A stretch of 57,087 nucleotides of DNA from Candidatus Zambryskiibacteriota bacterium. GTDB lineage: Bacteria > Patescibacteriota > Minisyncoccia > Phycocordibacterales > WO2-35-19. Under the pieces are notes generated by a model. The model had not been told where the DNA came from. It was given only the letters and a program-made list of their open reading frames with translations, and did no database searches. Below are positions 32,476 to 42,269 of the stretch, piece after piece; positions within the stretch are counted from its first letter, which is position 1; the number at the start of each line of letters is the position of its first letter. A program made the translations under genes and the position numbers. The stretch lies in assembly GCA_016932555.1 (NCBI GenBank), contig JAFGCQ010000013.1, forward strand, positions 1-57,087, read 5' to 3'.

Positions 32476-34879
32476 TTTTTTTATTGGATTCTTCAGGTCC
32501 TTCTATAATTTCCTCTGAATCTTCATCTTCTATTATAATTTCTTCATCTAAGGGTAATGTATCCTCTTCTTTGTTTTCTTTTTTGAATGATTCTCCTTTA
32601 CCACTACCCGGTAACACTATAATTGGAGATTCTTCATTCTCTGGGACTACTTCTTTAATAATTTTATTATTATTTTCAAGATCGAGAGCCGCTTCAGTTG
32701 AATCATCATCATTTTTAGAATCTCTCGACATATTTACTACAGTCACAACTATTGCCAAGAAGACAACGGTGATTAAAACGTATTTCCAATTATTGGCTAT
32801 TTTTTGAGGTAAACCAAACAGAGAGATAGCAGCGTTTCTTATTATAGATCCTCCGTCCTTAGAGGTAGTCGCTGCAAGTTCTATTACTGGAGCCCCTTCT
32901 GACACATCTGTTTTATCACTGACTATAATTATTGTATTTTGAATTTCAGATTGATCTAAATCTACACCCAAATCATCGTCAGTAATACTTATCTCGTCAT
33001 AAATAGAATCTACACTGCCTGAATTTCTGAAATTATCTATTTCCGTCTGTTCAGTTGAAGTAACCGGGAAAAGACTAGTGCAGAAAATTTCATTGATTTT
33101 TTTCTTGGTTAAAATGTAAACGAAACCAGTCGGTTCATTATCTTCATAGCCCCAAGGATTTAAAATGTCATCAGCATATTTAATCTGGAATCTTTTTACA
33201 GCTTCAAAAGTAGCTTGGTCAAAAATACCGTCTAAATATAGATTTTCTCCCTCAAAAATATTAAGAAAAGATTTAAGTTTTAAAACTTCTATTGGATCAT
33301 TCGCCCAGCCAATTTTTAGATGGTCAAACAAATAAACACAGTTTTGGGCTCCCAAAACTTCTCCTTCTGGAGCAAGCAGGTAACTTATATCATGTCTGCG
33401 GCCACTAATGCCCCCACCTCCATTGTCGCTTGGTGGATTAACCGGCGGCTCGATTTTAGGATTAACAGTTATAGTAGTGCTGGCCAAGGCGTTTCCATAA
33501 TCTCCAACACAGGTAATACCATATTCTGTTGTTGAATCTGGAGAAACGCTTGCACTGCCCGAAGTGGAACTAGCAGCAGTCCAGGAAGCGCTGCAAGATA
33601 ACACATCTTGCGAACTCCAAGATAGGATTGAACTGTCACCCACAGTAATAGTGCTCGGCTCAGCAGAGAGAGTCACTGAAGGAGTGGGTTGTGGAGGCTC
33701 TGAACTTACCGTAACCGTGGTGGTAGCGGCAATTGAACCGTCATTATTTGAGCAGGTCATAGAATAATCTGTAGTAGCGCTTGGCGAAACTTCTTTGGAT
33801 CCTGAAGTTGAGGTTGAAGTAGTCCAAGGAGCCTCGCATATCAGAGCGTTTTTGGAATCCCAAGTCAGAGTTGAAGTAGCACCTAATATTATTGAAACAG
33901 GATCAGCAATTAAAGTCAGAGATGGGTAAACCGGTCCTGGAGGAGTTGAAGAAGCAACATTGAAAGCTACACAGTAGTAAGTTTCGCCATCAGTAAAAGG
34001 CGCATCTATTCGATCATAGTTATCGTAATTCAAGACATCAGTGTGACAGTACATTTCAGCGCTCTGAGAATTATTATCTCCAGGATATGAAAAAGCTAAA
34101 TGGCTATCTTTAAGAACTTCTCTCATCCAAAAATATGAAGTCTCTGGGGAAGCTATTAAAGTTATTGCGGCTTCGCCATTACTGTCGGTAGGGCCAAAAG
34201 TATTCCAACCATCTTCAGCTTCACCCACAAAATCAGCTCCTGGATCACTGACATCATTTTCGCCCCATTGGAAATACCAATCGGATGCCAATCGGCATTT
34301 TTCAGAATTTTCACTCAAAAAGTCTGCCGCTGTGGTTTCAGTAATACTAGGACCGCCTTCCCCCCAATTAGGCAAATTTATCTCGTCATCACAAACAATC
34401 TTGGTAGCTATAATGTTGATGTTAAAATCCGAAGGAGGAGGTTCCGGGTTATCAGAAACAATTACTTGTCTAGTAGCAACATCAGAAAGACCGCCTGAAT
34501 CAATAATAGAATAATTTAATTCATAAATACCAACAGTTGTGGTATCAACAACACCAGTAACTTCAATCAAGTGAGTAATATTACCATCTTCTTTATCAAG
34601 GGCATTAGCTCCTGGGTCGGTAAATATGTCACCTAATATAAGTTGTATAGGATTATCACCCAGAAGAGTCAAAACCGGTGGAGTGTTTTCTGGAATATTG
34701 GGCGGTAGACATTCGTATAAAAATTCTATTGTTCCTGTCTCATCCAAAACTTCAACTGAAGCGCACTCGGCTGAAATATTTATCGGGAAAGTTAAGAATG
34801 AAAAAATTAAAACAGAAAAAGCTGCTAAAAAAATGGGTAAGACAATTAAAGAGATTTTACTTATTTTTCTTATAAACAT
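32468..34879 (-). CDS. Modular cell-surface protein with Ig-like and peptidoglycan-binding domains
   Basis: 803 residues. An N-terminal hydrophobic signal/anchor is followed by a DUF5011/HYR-type Ig domain (PVLTLLGDNPIQLILGDIF). Two tandem Ig-like repeats come next, each with P-x-LTW/LSWxSxxxxxC. A peptidoglycan-binding type 1 domain follows (LKSFLNIFEGENLYLDGIFD, ATFEAVKRFQIKYA). A C-terminal membrane helix (WKYVLITVVFLAIVVTVV) and a very acidic tail end it. It is a wall-linked adhesin-like or structural protein. TATATT (34891-34886) ends six bases before the ATG, so it is probably leaderless. The palindrome at 35018-35074 lies upstream. Confidence 0.82.
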   Translation of the reverse strand: MFIRKISKISLIVLPIFLAAFSVLIFSFLTFPINISAECASVEVLDETGTIEFLYECLPPNIPENTPPVLTLLGDNPIQLILGDIFTDPGANALDKEDGNITHLIEVTGVVDTTTVGIYELNYSIIDSGGLSDVATRQVIVSDNPEPPPSDFNINIIATKIVCDDEINLPNWGEGGPSITETTAADFLSENSEKCRLASDWYFQWGENDVSDPGADFVGEAEDGWNTFGPTDSNGEAAITLIASPETSYFWMREVLKDSHLAFSYPGDNNSQSAEMYCHTDVLNYDNYDRIDAPFTDGETYYCVAFNVASSTPPGPVYPSLTLIADPVSIILGATSTLTWDSKNALICEAPWTTSTSTSGSKEVSPSATTDYSMTCSNNDGSIAATTTVTVSSEPPQPTPSVTLSAEPSTITVGDSSILSWSSQDVLSCSASWTAASSTSGSASVSPDSTTEYGITCVGDYGNALASTTITVNPKIEPPVNPPSDNGGGGISGRRHDISYLLAPEGEVLGAQNCVYLFDHLKIGWANDPIEVLKLKSFLNIFEGENLYLDGIFDQATFEAVKRFQIKYADDILNPWGYEDNEPTGFVYILTKKKINEIFCTSLFPVTSTEQTEIDNFRNSGSVDSIYDEISITDDDLGVDLDQSEIQNTIIIVSDKTDVSEGAPVIELAATTSKDGGSIIRNAAISLFGLPQKIANNWKYVLITVVFLAIVVTVVNMSRDSKNDDDSTEAALDLENNNKIIKEVVPENEESPIIVLPGSGKGESFKKENKEEDTLPLDEEIIIEDEDSEEIIEGPEESNKKTS

Positions 34880-35204
34880 ATTTTTAATATAAATAATTAA
34901 TTTTAAAATAAGACAAAAAACGAATATTTACATCATTCCACTATAAATAAAAAAGTCAAGAATAGCCTCTTTTTGCTGTTTCCAAAAAAGCTATATTTTT
35001 AAACATTTTTTAAAATATGTCTTTTATATGAATAAGAATGTCTTTTAAAAGACATTCTTATTCATATAAAGACAATAAAATCAATAAAAGACATTTTATA
35101 TTTAATTGTTTTGTCCTTTAAAAAATAGGGGGAAATGTCTTAAAAATAACAAAAAATTAAAAAACTTAGCAAATTGTGATAATATTTATCTACAACAAAA
35201 AATA
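34880..35204. promoter_or_regulatory. Divergent intergenic region with iterated GTCTTTTA motifs
   Basis: Between the surface-protein and valS genes, ATGTCTTTTA-type motifs recur in both orientations near 35017, 35040, 35047, 35070, 35087 and 35137. The central ones form the long palindrome at 35018-35074. GATAAT (35178-35183), with TGT before it, is a likely valS -10. Confidence 0.45.
35018..35074. repeat. Long near-perfect palindrome without a spacer
   Basis: Arms 35018-35046 and 35047-35074 are reverse complements apart from one extra T, centred on TTTTAAAA. Confidence 0.7.
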
Positions 35205-37406
35205 ATGAACGAAGAATTTAAAAAACCTTATAATCCAGCTCTATACGAAGAAAAAATTTATAAATTATGGGAAGAAAGTGGTTTTTTCAACCCAGATGTT
35301 TGTATCAAAAAAAATTTAACTTCAGAAAACAGCGATTATTTTTCGATAGTTCTGCCGCCGCCTAATGTTACCGGCACTTTGCATACTGGCCACGCTTTCA
35401 TGCTTGCCATTGAAGATATCCTGATTCGCTACAATCGAATGCTCGGCAAGAAAACTCTTTGGGTACCAGGTACCGATCATGCCGCCATTGCTACTGAATC
35501 AATTGTAGTTAAACAGTTATCTAAAGAAAAAACTAATAAACGCGAACTAGGGCGAGAAAAATTTTTAGAAAGAGTAAACACTTTTGCTAAAGAATCTCAC
35601 GATACCATTATTAATCAGCTTAAAAAAATGGGAGCTTCTCTTGATTGGTCGCGTGAAGCTTTTACTCTGGACAAAAAAAGGCAAGAGGCAGTCTTCGCCG
35701 CTTTTAAGCAGATGTATGAGGATGGACTGATTTATCGAGGGTTTAGAATCGTTAATTGGGATCCTAAAAGCCAAACCACGGTTTCTGACGACGAAGTAGA
35801 TCATGAGCCTCGTAAAGCCAAGCTTTATTATTTTAAATATGATAAAAATTTCCCTATCACCATCGCCACTACTAGGCCAGAGACTAAACTCGGCGACACT
35901 GCCGTAGCTGTAAATCCGAATGATAATAGATACAAGCAATATATCGGCCAAACTTTTTCGGTTGATTTTGTTGGAGTCCCTTTATCTATAAAAGTTATAG
36001 GCGACAAAATAGTCAACCCAGAATTTGGTACCGGGGCCCTAGGCGTCACTCCGTCACATTCGCAAACAGACTGGGAACTAGCTGATAAGCACGGCCTAGA
36101 AAAAATTCAAGTTATAGACGAATACGCCCGAATAACCACAGAGCATCCCGATTTTCATGGTAAAAAAACCTCCGAAGCCAGAGAAATCATCGTTGAAAAA
36201 TTAAAAGCATCTGGATTGTTTGAAAAAGAAGAAGAAATTGACCAAAATATTTCAATTTCCCAAAGAACCGGCGCGGTCATTGAACCCTTGCCAAAACTGC
36301 AATGGTTTATTGATGTCAACAAAAATTTCAAAATCAAAAGTAGTGTTTTAAAGGGCTTCCCTGCCGGTATTGAAACCTCGCTTAAAAAACTTATGTCTGG
36401 AGTAGTTGAGGACGGCCAAATTGAAATTATTCCCAGCCAATTTAAAAAAATTTATGCCGAATGGTTGGCCAATTTGCATGATTGGTGTATTAGCCGCCAA
36501 ATCTGGTATGGCCATCGCATTCCCGTTTGGTACAAAGGTGAAGAAGCCAGAGTAAACCTTGAAAGCCCAGGTGAAGGATTTGAACAAGACTCTGATACTC
36601 TAGACACTTGGTTTTCCTCCGGTCTTTGGACTTTTTCAACTTTGGGCTGGCCCAACAAAACTTTAGATTTCAAAAATTACCACCCAATCAGTATTCTAGA
36701 AACCGGACATGATATTTTATTTTTTTGGGTAGCTAGGATGATACTTATGAGCACTTATCTTTTAGGTGATATACCTTTTAAAAAAGTCTACCTTCACGGC
36801 ATAGTTTTAGATAAAAACGGCAAAAAAATGTCCAAATCTAATCCGGAAACTGCCGTTGATCCTTTAGAAATTATTAACAAACACGGAGCCGATGCCTTAA
36901 GAATGGCAATGATAGTTGGCGTTGGACCAGGTAGCAACAATATTTTAGGCGAAGAGAAAATTAAAGCTTACAAGCATTTTGGTAATAAAATTTGGAACAT
37001 TGCTCGTTTTGTGTTAGAAAATAATCCTGATTTTAAATGTAATCGAGAAATCGCCCTAAAGCATTCTCAAACCAAAAAATATATAAAAGAATTTGACAAT
37101 TTTGTTAAAAACATAACTGGCGACATGGAAAATTTCAGGTTCCATTTAGCGGCTGAGAAGCTTTATCATTACACTTGGCACACTTTTGCCGATATAATAG
37201 TTGAAGAGAGTAAAACTGAATTAAAATCAGAAAATAAAAACACAGAAAATTTTAGGAATATGTTAGGTTTTCTTTTAAAAGAACAATTAAAACTTTTGCA
37301 TCCTTTTATGCCATTTATTACTGAAAAGATTTGGTTGGAATTGCCCAATACTAATAATTTATTACTGATTGAAAAATGGCCTGACTGTGCAAGCAGATCC
37401 AGTTAA
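35205..37406 (+). CDS. valS: Valyl-tRNA synthetase, short form
   Basis: 733 residues. Class I synthetase: PPPNVTGTLHTGHAF (HIGH-type HTGH), CP1 editing domain with TTRPETKLGDTAVAV, GKKMSKSN (KMSKS), and the anticodon-binding helices. The C-terminal coiled coil present in most bacterial ValRS is missing. I start at ATG 35205, where the protein resembles family N-termini (YNPALYEEKIYKLWEESG). An upstream ATG at 35106 would add unlikely residues. prsW follows three bases after the stop. Confidence 0.93.
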   Translation: MNEEFKKPYNPALYEEKIYKLWEESGFFNPDVCIKKNLTSENSDYFSIVLPPPNVTGTLHTGHAFMLAIEDILIRYNRMLGKKTLWVPGTDHAAIATESIVVKQLSKEKTNKRELGREKFLERVNTFAKESHDTIINQLKKMGASLDWSREAFTLDKKRQEAVFAAFKQMYEDGLIYRGFRIVNWDPKSQTTVSDDEVDHEPRKAKLYYFKYDKNFPITIATTRPETKLGDTAVAVNPNDNRYKQYIGQTFSVDFVGVPLSIKVIGDKIVNPEFGTGALGVTPSHSQTDWELADKHGLEKIQVIDEYARITTEHPDFHGKKTSEAREIIVEKLKASGLFEKEEEIDQNISISQRTGAVIEPLPKLQWFIDVNKNFKIKSSVLKGFPAGIETSLKKLMSGVVEDGQIEIIPSQFKKIYAEWLANLHDWCISRQIWYGHRIPVWYKGEEARVNLESPGEGFEQDSDTLDTWFSSGLWTFSTLGWPNKTLDFKNYHPISILETGHDILFFWVARMILMSTYLLGDIPFKKVYLHGIVLDKNGKKMSKSNPETAVDPLEIINKHGADALRMAMIVGVGPGSNNILGEEKIKAYKHFGNKIWNIARFVLENNPDFKCNREIALKHSQTKKYIKEFDNFVKNITGDMENFRFHLAAEKLYHYTWHTFADIIVEESKTELKSENKNTENFRNMLGFLLKEQLKLLHPFMPFITEKIWLELPNTNNLLLIEKWPDCASRSS

Positions 37407-37409
37407 TTT

Positions 37410-38096
37410 ATGTCTTCACTTAATACAATATTATTATCGCTAGTAGGAGGAGTTTTGCCAGCTCTCATCTGGCTCTGGTTTTGGCTCAAAGAAGATTGCC
37501 TTCATCCAGAACCTAAGAGCCGAATTATTATTGCTTTCCTTGGAGGGATGGCGGCAGTTTTTGTGGTATTGCCAATAGAAAAATTTATATTTTCTAATTC
37601 TCTGACCGGTATTACCATAACAACTGTTTTTATGTGGGCTGGTATAGAAGAAATAGTTAAATATTTAAGTGCCTATTTCACTTCGCTTAGAAATAAAGAA
37701 ATGAACGAGCCAGTTGATGCCATTATTTATATGATTACAGTAGCTCTTGGTTTTTCGGCTTTGGAAAATTCTTTATTCATATTTAATTTAATTGATAGCG
37801 GTAGTTTTCTACAAAGTGTTACGACTGGCAATTCAAGATTTTTAGGAGCTACTCTTTTACACGTTGCTTCTTCAGCTATAATTGGCATCATGATCGGGCT
37901 TTCTTATTATAAAAAATATCTCACTAAGAGAACATTCTTATTAACAGGTATTGTCCTCTCTATTTTGTTGCATACCTTATTTAATTTACTTATAATTAAA
38001 GCTAGTAACAATCTATTTCTCGTTTTTAGCGGAGTTTGGATCTTGATTGTTCTCATCATAGTATTATTCGAGAAAGTTAAAAAAATTCGTTACTAA
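37410..38096 (+). CDS. PrsW-family intramembrane metalloprotease
   Basis: 228 residues with about seven membrane helices. The first motif EEIVKY (E80-E81) and the later LGFSALENSLF, LLHVASSAIIG and LLHTLFNL match PrsW/CAAX-like proteases, which cut membrane proteins such as anti-sigma factors. The acceptor here is unknown. It follows valS by three bases and so shares its transcript. Confidence 0.82.
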   Translation: MSSLNTILLSLVGGVLPALIWLWFWLKEDCLHPEPKSRIIIAFLGGMAAVFVVLPIEKFIFSNSLTGITITTVFMWAGIEEIVKYLSAYFTSLRNKEMNEPVDAIIYMITVALGFSALENSLFIFNLIDSGSFLQSVTTGNSRFLGATLLHVASSAIIGIMIGLSYYKKYLTKRTFLLTGIVLSILLHTLFNLLIIKASNNLFLVFSGVWILIVLIIVLFEKVKKIRY

Positions 38097-38118
38097 ATTT
38101 TAATTTTTATAGTTTTAT

Positions 38119-38571
38119 ATGCCAAAAAAAAGATCATTTTTCGAGAGACTTACTGGTTCTGTATCCATCGCAGACGAGATAGAAAACGAATTGGGTAATA
38201 TGCATCAAGAAGAAGAAAATTGGATAAACAATCCTCCAGAAGAGGGTGAGTTGAATGTTGATGTTTATCAGAATTCGAATGAAATTGTTATAAAAACTAT
38301 GGTCGCTGGAGTTAAGCCAGAAGATTTAGATGTAGCTATTTCCCGCGATATGGTCACTATTAAAGGCAAAAGAGAAAACGAAAGGACTATTTCTGACGAC
38401 GATTATTTCCATAAAGAACTTTACTGGGGTGGCTTTTCTCGAAGTATCGTTTTACCAGAAGAGATAGATGTAGATGCCGCCGAAGCAGTGGAAAAACATG
38501 GTCTTCTCATTATCCGTCTACCCAAACTCGACAAAAATCGCTCCACTCGTCTCAAAGTCAGAGGAAACTAA
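38119..38571 (+). CDS. Small heat-shock protein, Hsp20/alpha-crystallin family
   Basis: 150 residues. An alpha-crystallin domain (LNVDVYQNSNEIVIKTMVAG, VTIKGKRENERTI, YWGGFSRSIVLPEEID) follows a helical N-terminus. It lacks the I-x-I/V C-terminal tail seen in many Hsp20s. A holdase for unfolded proteins. TATAGT (38108-38113) ends five bases before the ATG, so the message should be leaderless. A terminator follows. Confidence 0.88.
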   Translation: MPKKRSFFERLTGSVSIADEIENELGNMHQEEENWINNPPEEGELNVDVYQNSNEIVIKTMVAGVKPEDLDVAISRDMVTIKGKRENERTISDDDYFHKELYWGGFSRSIVLPEEIDVDAAEAVEKHGLLIIRLPKLDKNRSTRLKVRGN

Positions 38572-38575
38572 AAAC

Positions 38576-38602
38576 AAAAACTTCGCCTCGGCGGAGTTTT
38601 TT
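38576..38602 (+). terminator. Intrinsic terminator of the Hsp20 gene
   Basis: Stem AAAAACTTCGCC with GGCGGAGTTTTT and a short loop, then TT. It lies between the Hsp20 gene and convergent tRNA-Phe. Confidence 0.75.
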
Positions 38603-38607
38603 AGATG

Positions 38608-38681
38608 TGCCTGGGGGCAGAGTCGAACTGCCGACACCTCGCTCTTCAGGCGAGTGCTCTAGCCAACTGAGCTACCCAGGC
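38608..38681 (-). tRNA. tRNA-Phe (GAA anticodon)
   Basis: Acceptor stem GCCTGGG/CCCAGGC, D stem GCTC/GAGC, anticodon loop CTGAAGA (GAA), T stem GGCAG/CTGCC, discriminator A. CCA is not encoded. Confidence 0.94.
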
Positions 38682-38685
38682 AATG

Positions 38686-38937
38686 TTAATTAACCTTAAA
38701 CAAATCGCCGAAACTTTTCAAGTCACCTTTAACATTACCGTAAGCGTTGATAGCACTATCTATAAAGGGTGATATGTAATAATAAACCCCAACAGCAGTT
38801 CCAATGATTATAAGCCAGTAAGCGATTCTTGCTATTCTACCCCAGAATAAAGAGTGGCGTATTTTGTGCAACATTTTATTATTCTCTTGAGCTAATTCAA
38901 GAGTCTTTTTTAGCATTTCTTTTTCCTCAGGCTGCAT
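38686..38937 (-). CDS. Small membrane protein of unknown function
   Basis: 83 residues. An amphipathic N-terminal helix (KEMLKKTLELAQENNKMLHKI) precedes one or two membrane segments (about 36-57) and a polar tail. Helix plus membrane-anchor proteins of this shape are common in Parcubacteria, but I cannot name a family. It is followed directly by tRNA-Phe and preceded by the glutaredoxin gene. Confidence 0.6.
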   Translation of the reverse strand: MQPEEKEMLKKTLELAQENNKMLHKIRHSLFWGRIARIAYWLIIIGTAVGVYYYISPFIDSAINAYGNVKGDLKSFGDLFKVN

Positions 38938-38952
38938 AAAAATATTATAACA

Positions 38953-39198
38953 CTAAATTCCAAGCAATAAGGAAATCCTAGCTTGGTCAAAACCGATTAT
39001 AATTTCATCATCTATGAGAATCACCGGCACACCCATTTGACCGCTTTTTTTTATCATTTCCTGTCTTTTTTCTGTATCAGCTAAAACATCATAGTCAGTA
39101 TACTTTATGCCCCTTTCATCAAAAAAACCTTTGGCCATATGACAAAAATGACAAGTTGGTGTCGAATAAATAATTACTGATTTTTGTTTTTCATTCAT
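38953..39198 (-). CDS. Glutaredoxin-like protein (NrdH/YruB type)
   Basis: 81 residues with a thioredoxin fold: IIYSTPTCHFCHMAKGFF with redox C16-x-x-C19, MGVPVILIDD with the cis-Pro, and IIGFDQ. A thiol reductant for ribonucleotide reductase or other proteins. It is set between the small membrane protein and LemA on the same strand. Confidence 0.85.
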   Translation of the reverse strand: MNEKQKSVIIYSTPTCHFCHMAKGFFDERGIKYTDYDVLADTEKRQEMIKKSGQMGVPVILIDDEIIIGFDQARISLLLGI

Positions 39199-39215
39199 TT
39201 TTTATTTTTTAATTT

Positions 39216-39773
39216 CTAAAATTGTACTTTAATTGGTTCACGAACTATTTCCTCACCTTCTAGATTAAAGAATTCTTTCTTAGAAAATTTGAAAATACTA
39301 GCAATTATATTCGAAGGAAAGATTTCAGTAGCAATATTAAGATCACGAACATTAGTATTATAAAATCTTCTGGCAGCTTGGATTTTATTTTCAGTGTCAG
39401 AAAGTTCTCTCTGTAATTCCAAGAAGTTTTCATTAGCTTTGAGCTCTGGATAACTCTCAGCAACTGCAAAAAGTGATTTTAAAGCTCCGGAAAGCATATT
39501 TTCAGCCTTGCCCCTATCTTCTATACTCTCTGCAGACATAGCGACTGTTCTAGCTCTAGTAACTTCTTCAAAAGTCTTAGATTCGTGAACAGCATAACCT
39601 TTGACCGTGTTAACTAAATTGGGAATAAGGTCGTAGCGACGCTTCATTTGGACTTCAATATCACTCCAGGCTTCTTTAGTCCAGATAACAAGCCTAACAA
39701 ATTTGTTGTAAGCAAAAATAAACCAAACAACTACAATCGCAATAATTATTAAGATAATTGTTGAAATATCCAT
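39216..39773 (-). CDS. lemA: LemA family protein
   Basis: 185 residues. One N-terminal membrane helix (about 5-22) is followed by a long helical bundle with the LemA signatures YNKFVRLVIWTKEAWSDIEVQMKRRYDLIPNLV, YPELKANENFLELQ and ARRFYNTNVRDLN. Function in bacteria unclear. I chose ATG 39773, not 39830: TAGAAT (39784-39779) ends five bases before it and the family N-terminus fits. Confidence 0.9.
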   Translation of the reverse strand: MDISTIILIIIAIVVVWFIFAYNKFVRLVIWTKEAWSDIEVQMKRRYDLIPNLVNTVKGYAVHESKTFEEVTRARTVAMSAESIEDRGKAENMLSGALKSLFAVAESYPELKANENFLELQRELSDTENKIQAARRFYNTNVRDLNIATEIFPSNIIASIFKFSKKEFFNLEGEEIVREPIKVQF

Positions 39774-39821
39774 AACTGATTCTATTAATAATAAAATAAC
39801 AGACCGATTTATCATAACACA

Positions 39822-39860
39822 AAATAACAAAAACTGCCTATTTAGACAGTTTTTGTTATT
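39822..39860 (-). terminator. Intrinsic terminator after groEL
   Basis: An A/T-rich stem of about 15 bp containing AACAAAAACTG/CAGTTTTTGTT, flanked by T and A runs, so it works in both directions. It ends groES-groEL. Confidence 0.7.
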
Positions 39861-39869
39861 TAATCTTTT

Positions 39870-41525
<1,656 letters not shown>

Positions 41526-41882
41526 TTATCTGATAATTGCTAAAATATTTTCTTCTTTTAGAATATAATACTCTTCGCCCTCATATTTAACTTCGTCATA
41601 ACCATATCGAGAAAAAATCACTTTATCACCCACCTTTACTGAAAGAGGCATTCTTTCACCCTTTTCAAATCTACCTTCGCCAACTGCCATCACCGTACCC
41701 TGCTCAGGCTTCTCTTTACTAACTGTATCAGGAATGATAATACCCAAAGCCGTGGTGCTAGTCTCTTCAACTGAAAGAGGCTTAAGCAATACCCTATCAC
41801 CAAGCGGGGTAATCTTAAAAATTGGTTCAGAAATAATAGCTTTTTTAAGAGCTTTTTTCGTTATTTTTTTCTTCTTTTTCAT
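41526..41882 (-). CDS. groS: Co-chaperonin GroES with a lysine-rich N-terminal extension
   Basis: 118 residues against about 95-100 in most species. The core begins at PIFKITPLGDRVLLKP, with the mobile loop (TALGIIIPDTVSKEKPEQG) that docks onto GroEL. About 20 residues (MKKKKKITKKALKKAIISE) precede it. No alternative ATG lies nearer the core. The promoter is TTGCAA (41945-41940), 16-base spacer, TATAAT (41923-41918). No CIRCE element is present. Confidence 0.93.
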   Translation of the reverse strand: MKKKKKITKKALKKAIISEPIFKITPLGDRVLLKPLSVEETSTTALGIIIPDTVSKEKPEQGTVMAVGEGRFEKGERMPLSVKVGDKVIFSRYGYDEVKYEGEEYYILKEENILAIIR

Positions 41883-41917
41883 AACAATAAATTTAAAAAA
41901 TTTATAAAAGCGTCCGT

Positions 41918-41945
41918 ATTATAATATATTCCCAAATTCTTGCAA
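41918..41945 (-). promoter_or_regulatory. groES-groEL promoter
   Basis: TTGCAA and TATAAT separated by 16 bases, giving a leader of about 30 bases. No HrcA/CIRCE-like dyad. Confidence 0.65.
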
Positions 41946-41954
41946 GATCAAAAA

Positions 41955-41982
41955 TTGCTCTATTTTTTAGATATGGTATACT
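41955..41982 (+). promoter_or_regulatory. secG promoter
   Basis: TTGCTC (41955-41960), a 16-base spacer, TATACT (41977-41982) with TGG before it. The ATG follows 13 bases later. Confidence 0.6.
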
Positions 41983-41995
41983 GTTTGTAATTAAC

Positions 41996-42211
41996 ATGTT
42001 GTCCTATATTCAGATAATTCTGGCAATGGTATTGGTTACCTTAATATTATTTCAACAATCGGAAGGTTCGCTCGGAGCCGCTTTTGGTGGTGGTAGCATG
42101 GATTCCGGAAATATTCACACTAAGAGAGGACCAGAGCTTTGGATTTTTAGAGTAACTATTGTTGTTGCCATTCTTTTTGTTGCTTCAACTATCCTAAATT
42201 TGCTATACTAA
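41996..42211 (+). CDS. secG: Preprotein translocase subunit SecG
   Basis: 71 residues. Two membrane helices flank the conserved SecG loop (LFQQSEGSLGAAFGGG...TKRGPELWIFRVT). Part of SecYEG. It has a very short leader and its own promoter, divergent from groES. Confidence 0.9.
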   Translation: MLSYIQIILAMVLVTLILFQQSEGSLGAAFGGGSMDSGNIHTKRGPELWIFRVTIVVAILFVASTILNLLY

Positions 42212-42269
42212 AGTTTCTTTAAGAATATTCTACTATATTTATTTATGTGCTTTCCTATTTCTAATAAGG

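Noticed and set aside
35018-35204. T-box riboswitch before valS
   Set aside because: No T-box consensus or specifier hairpin. The region is a simple AT-rich palindrome.
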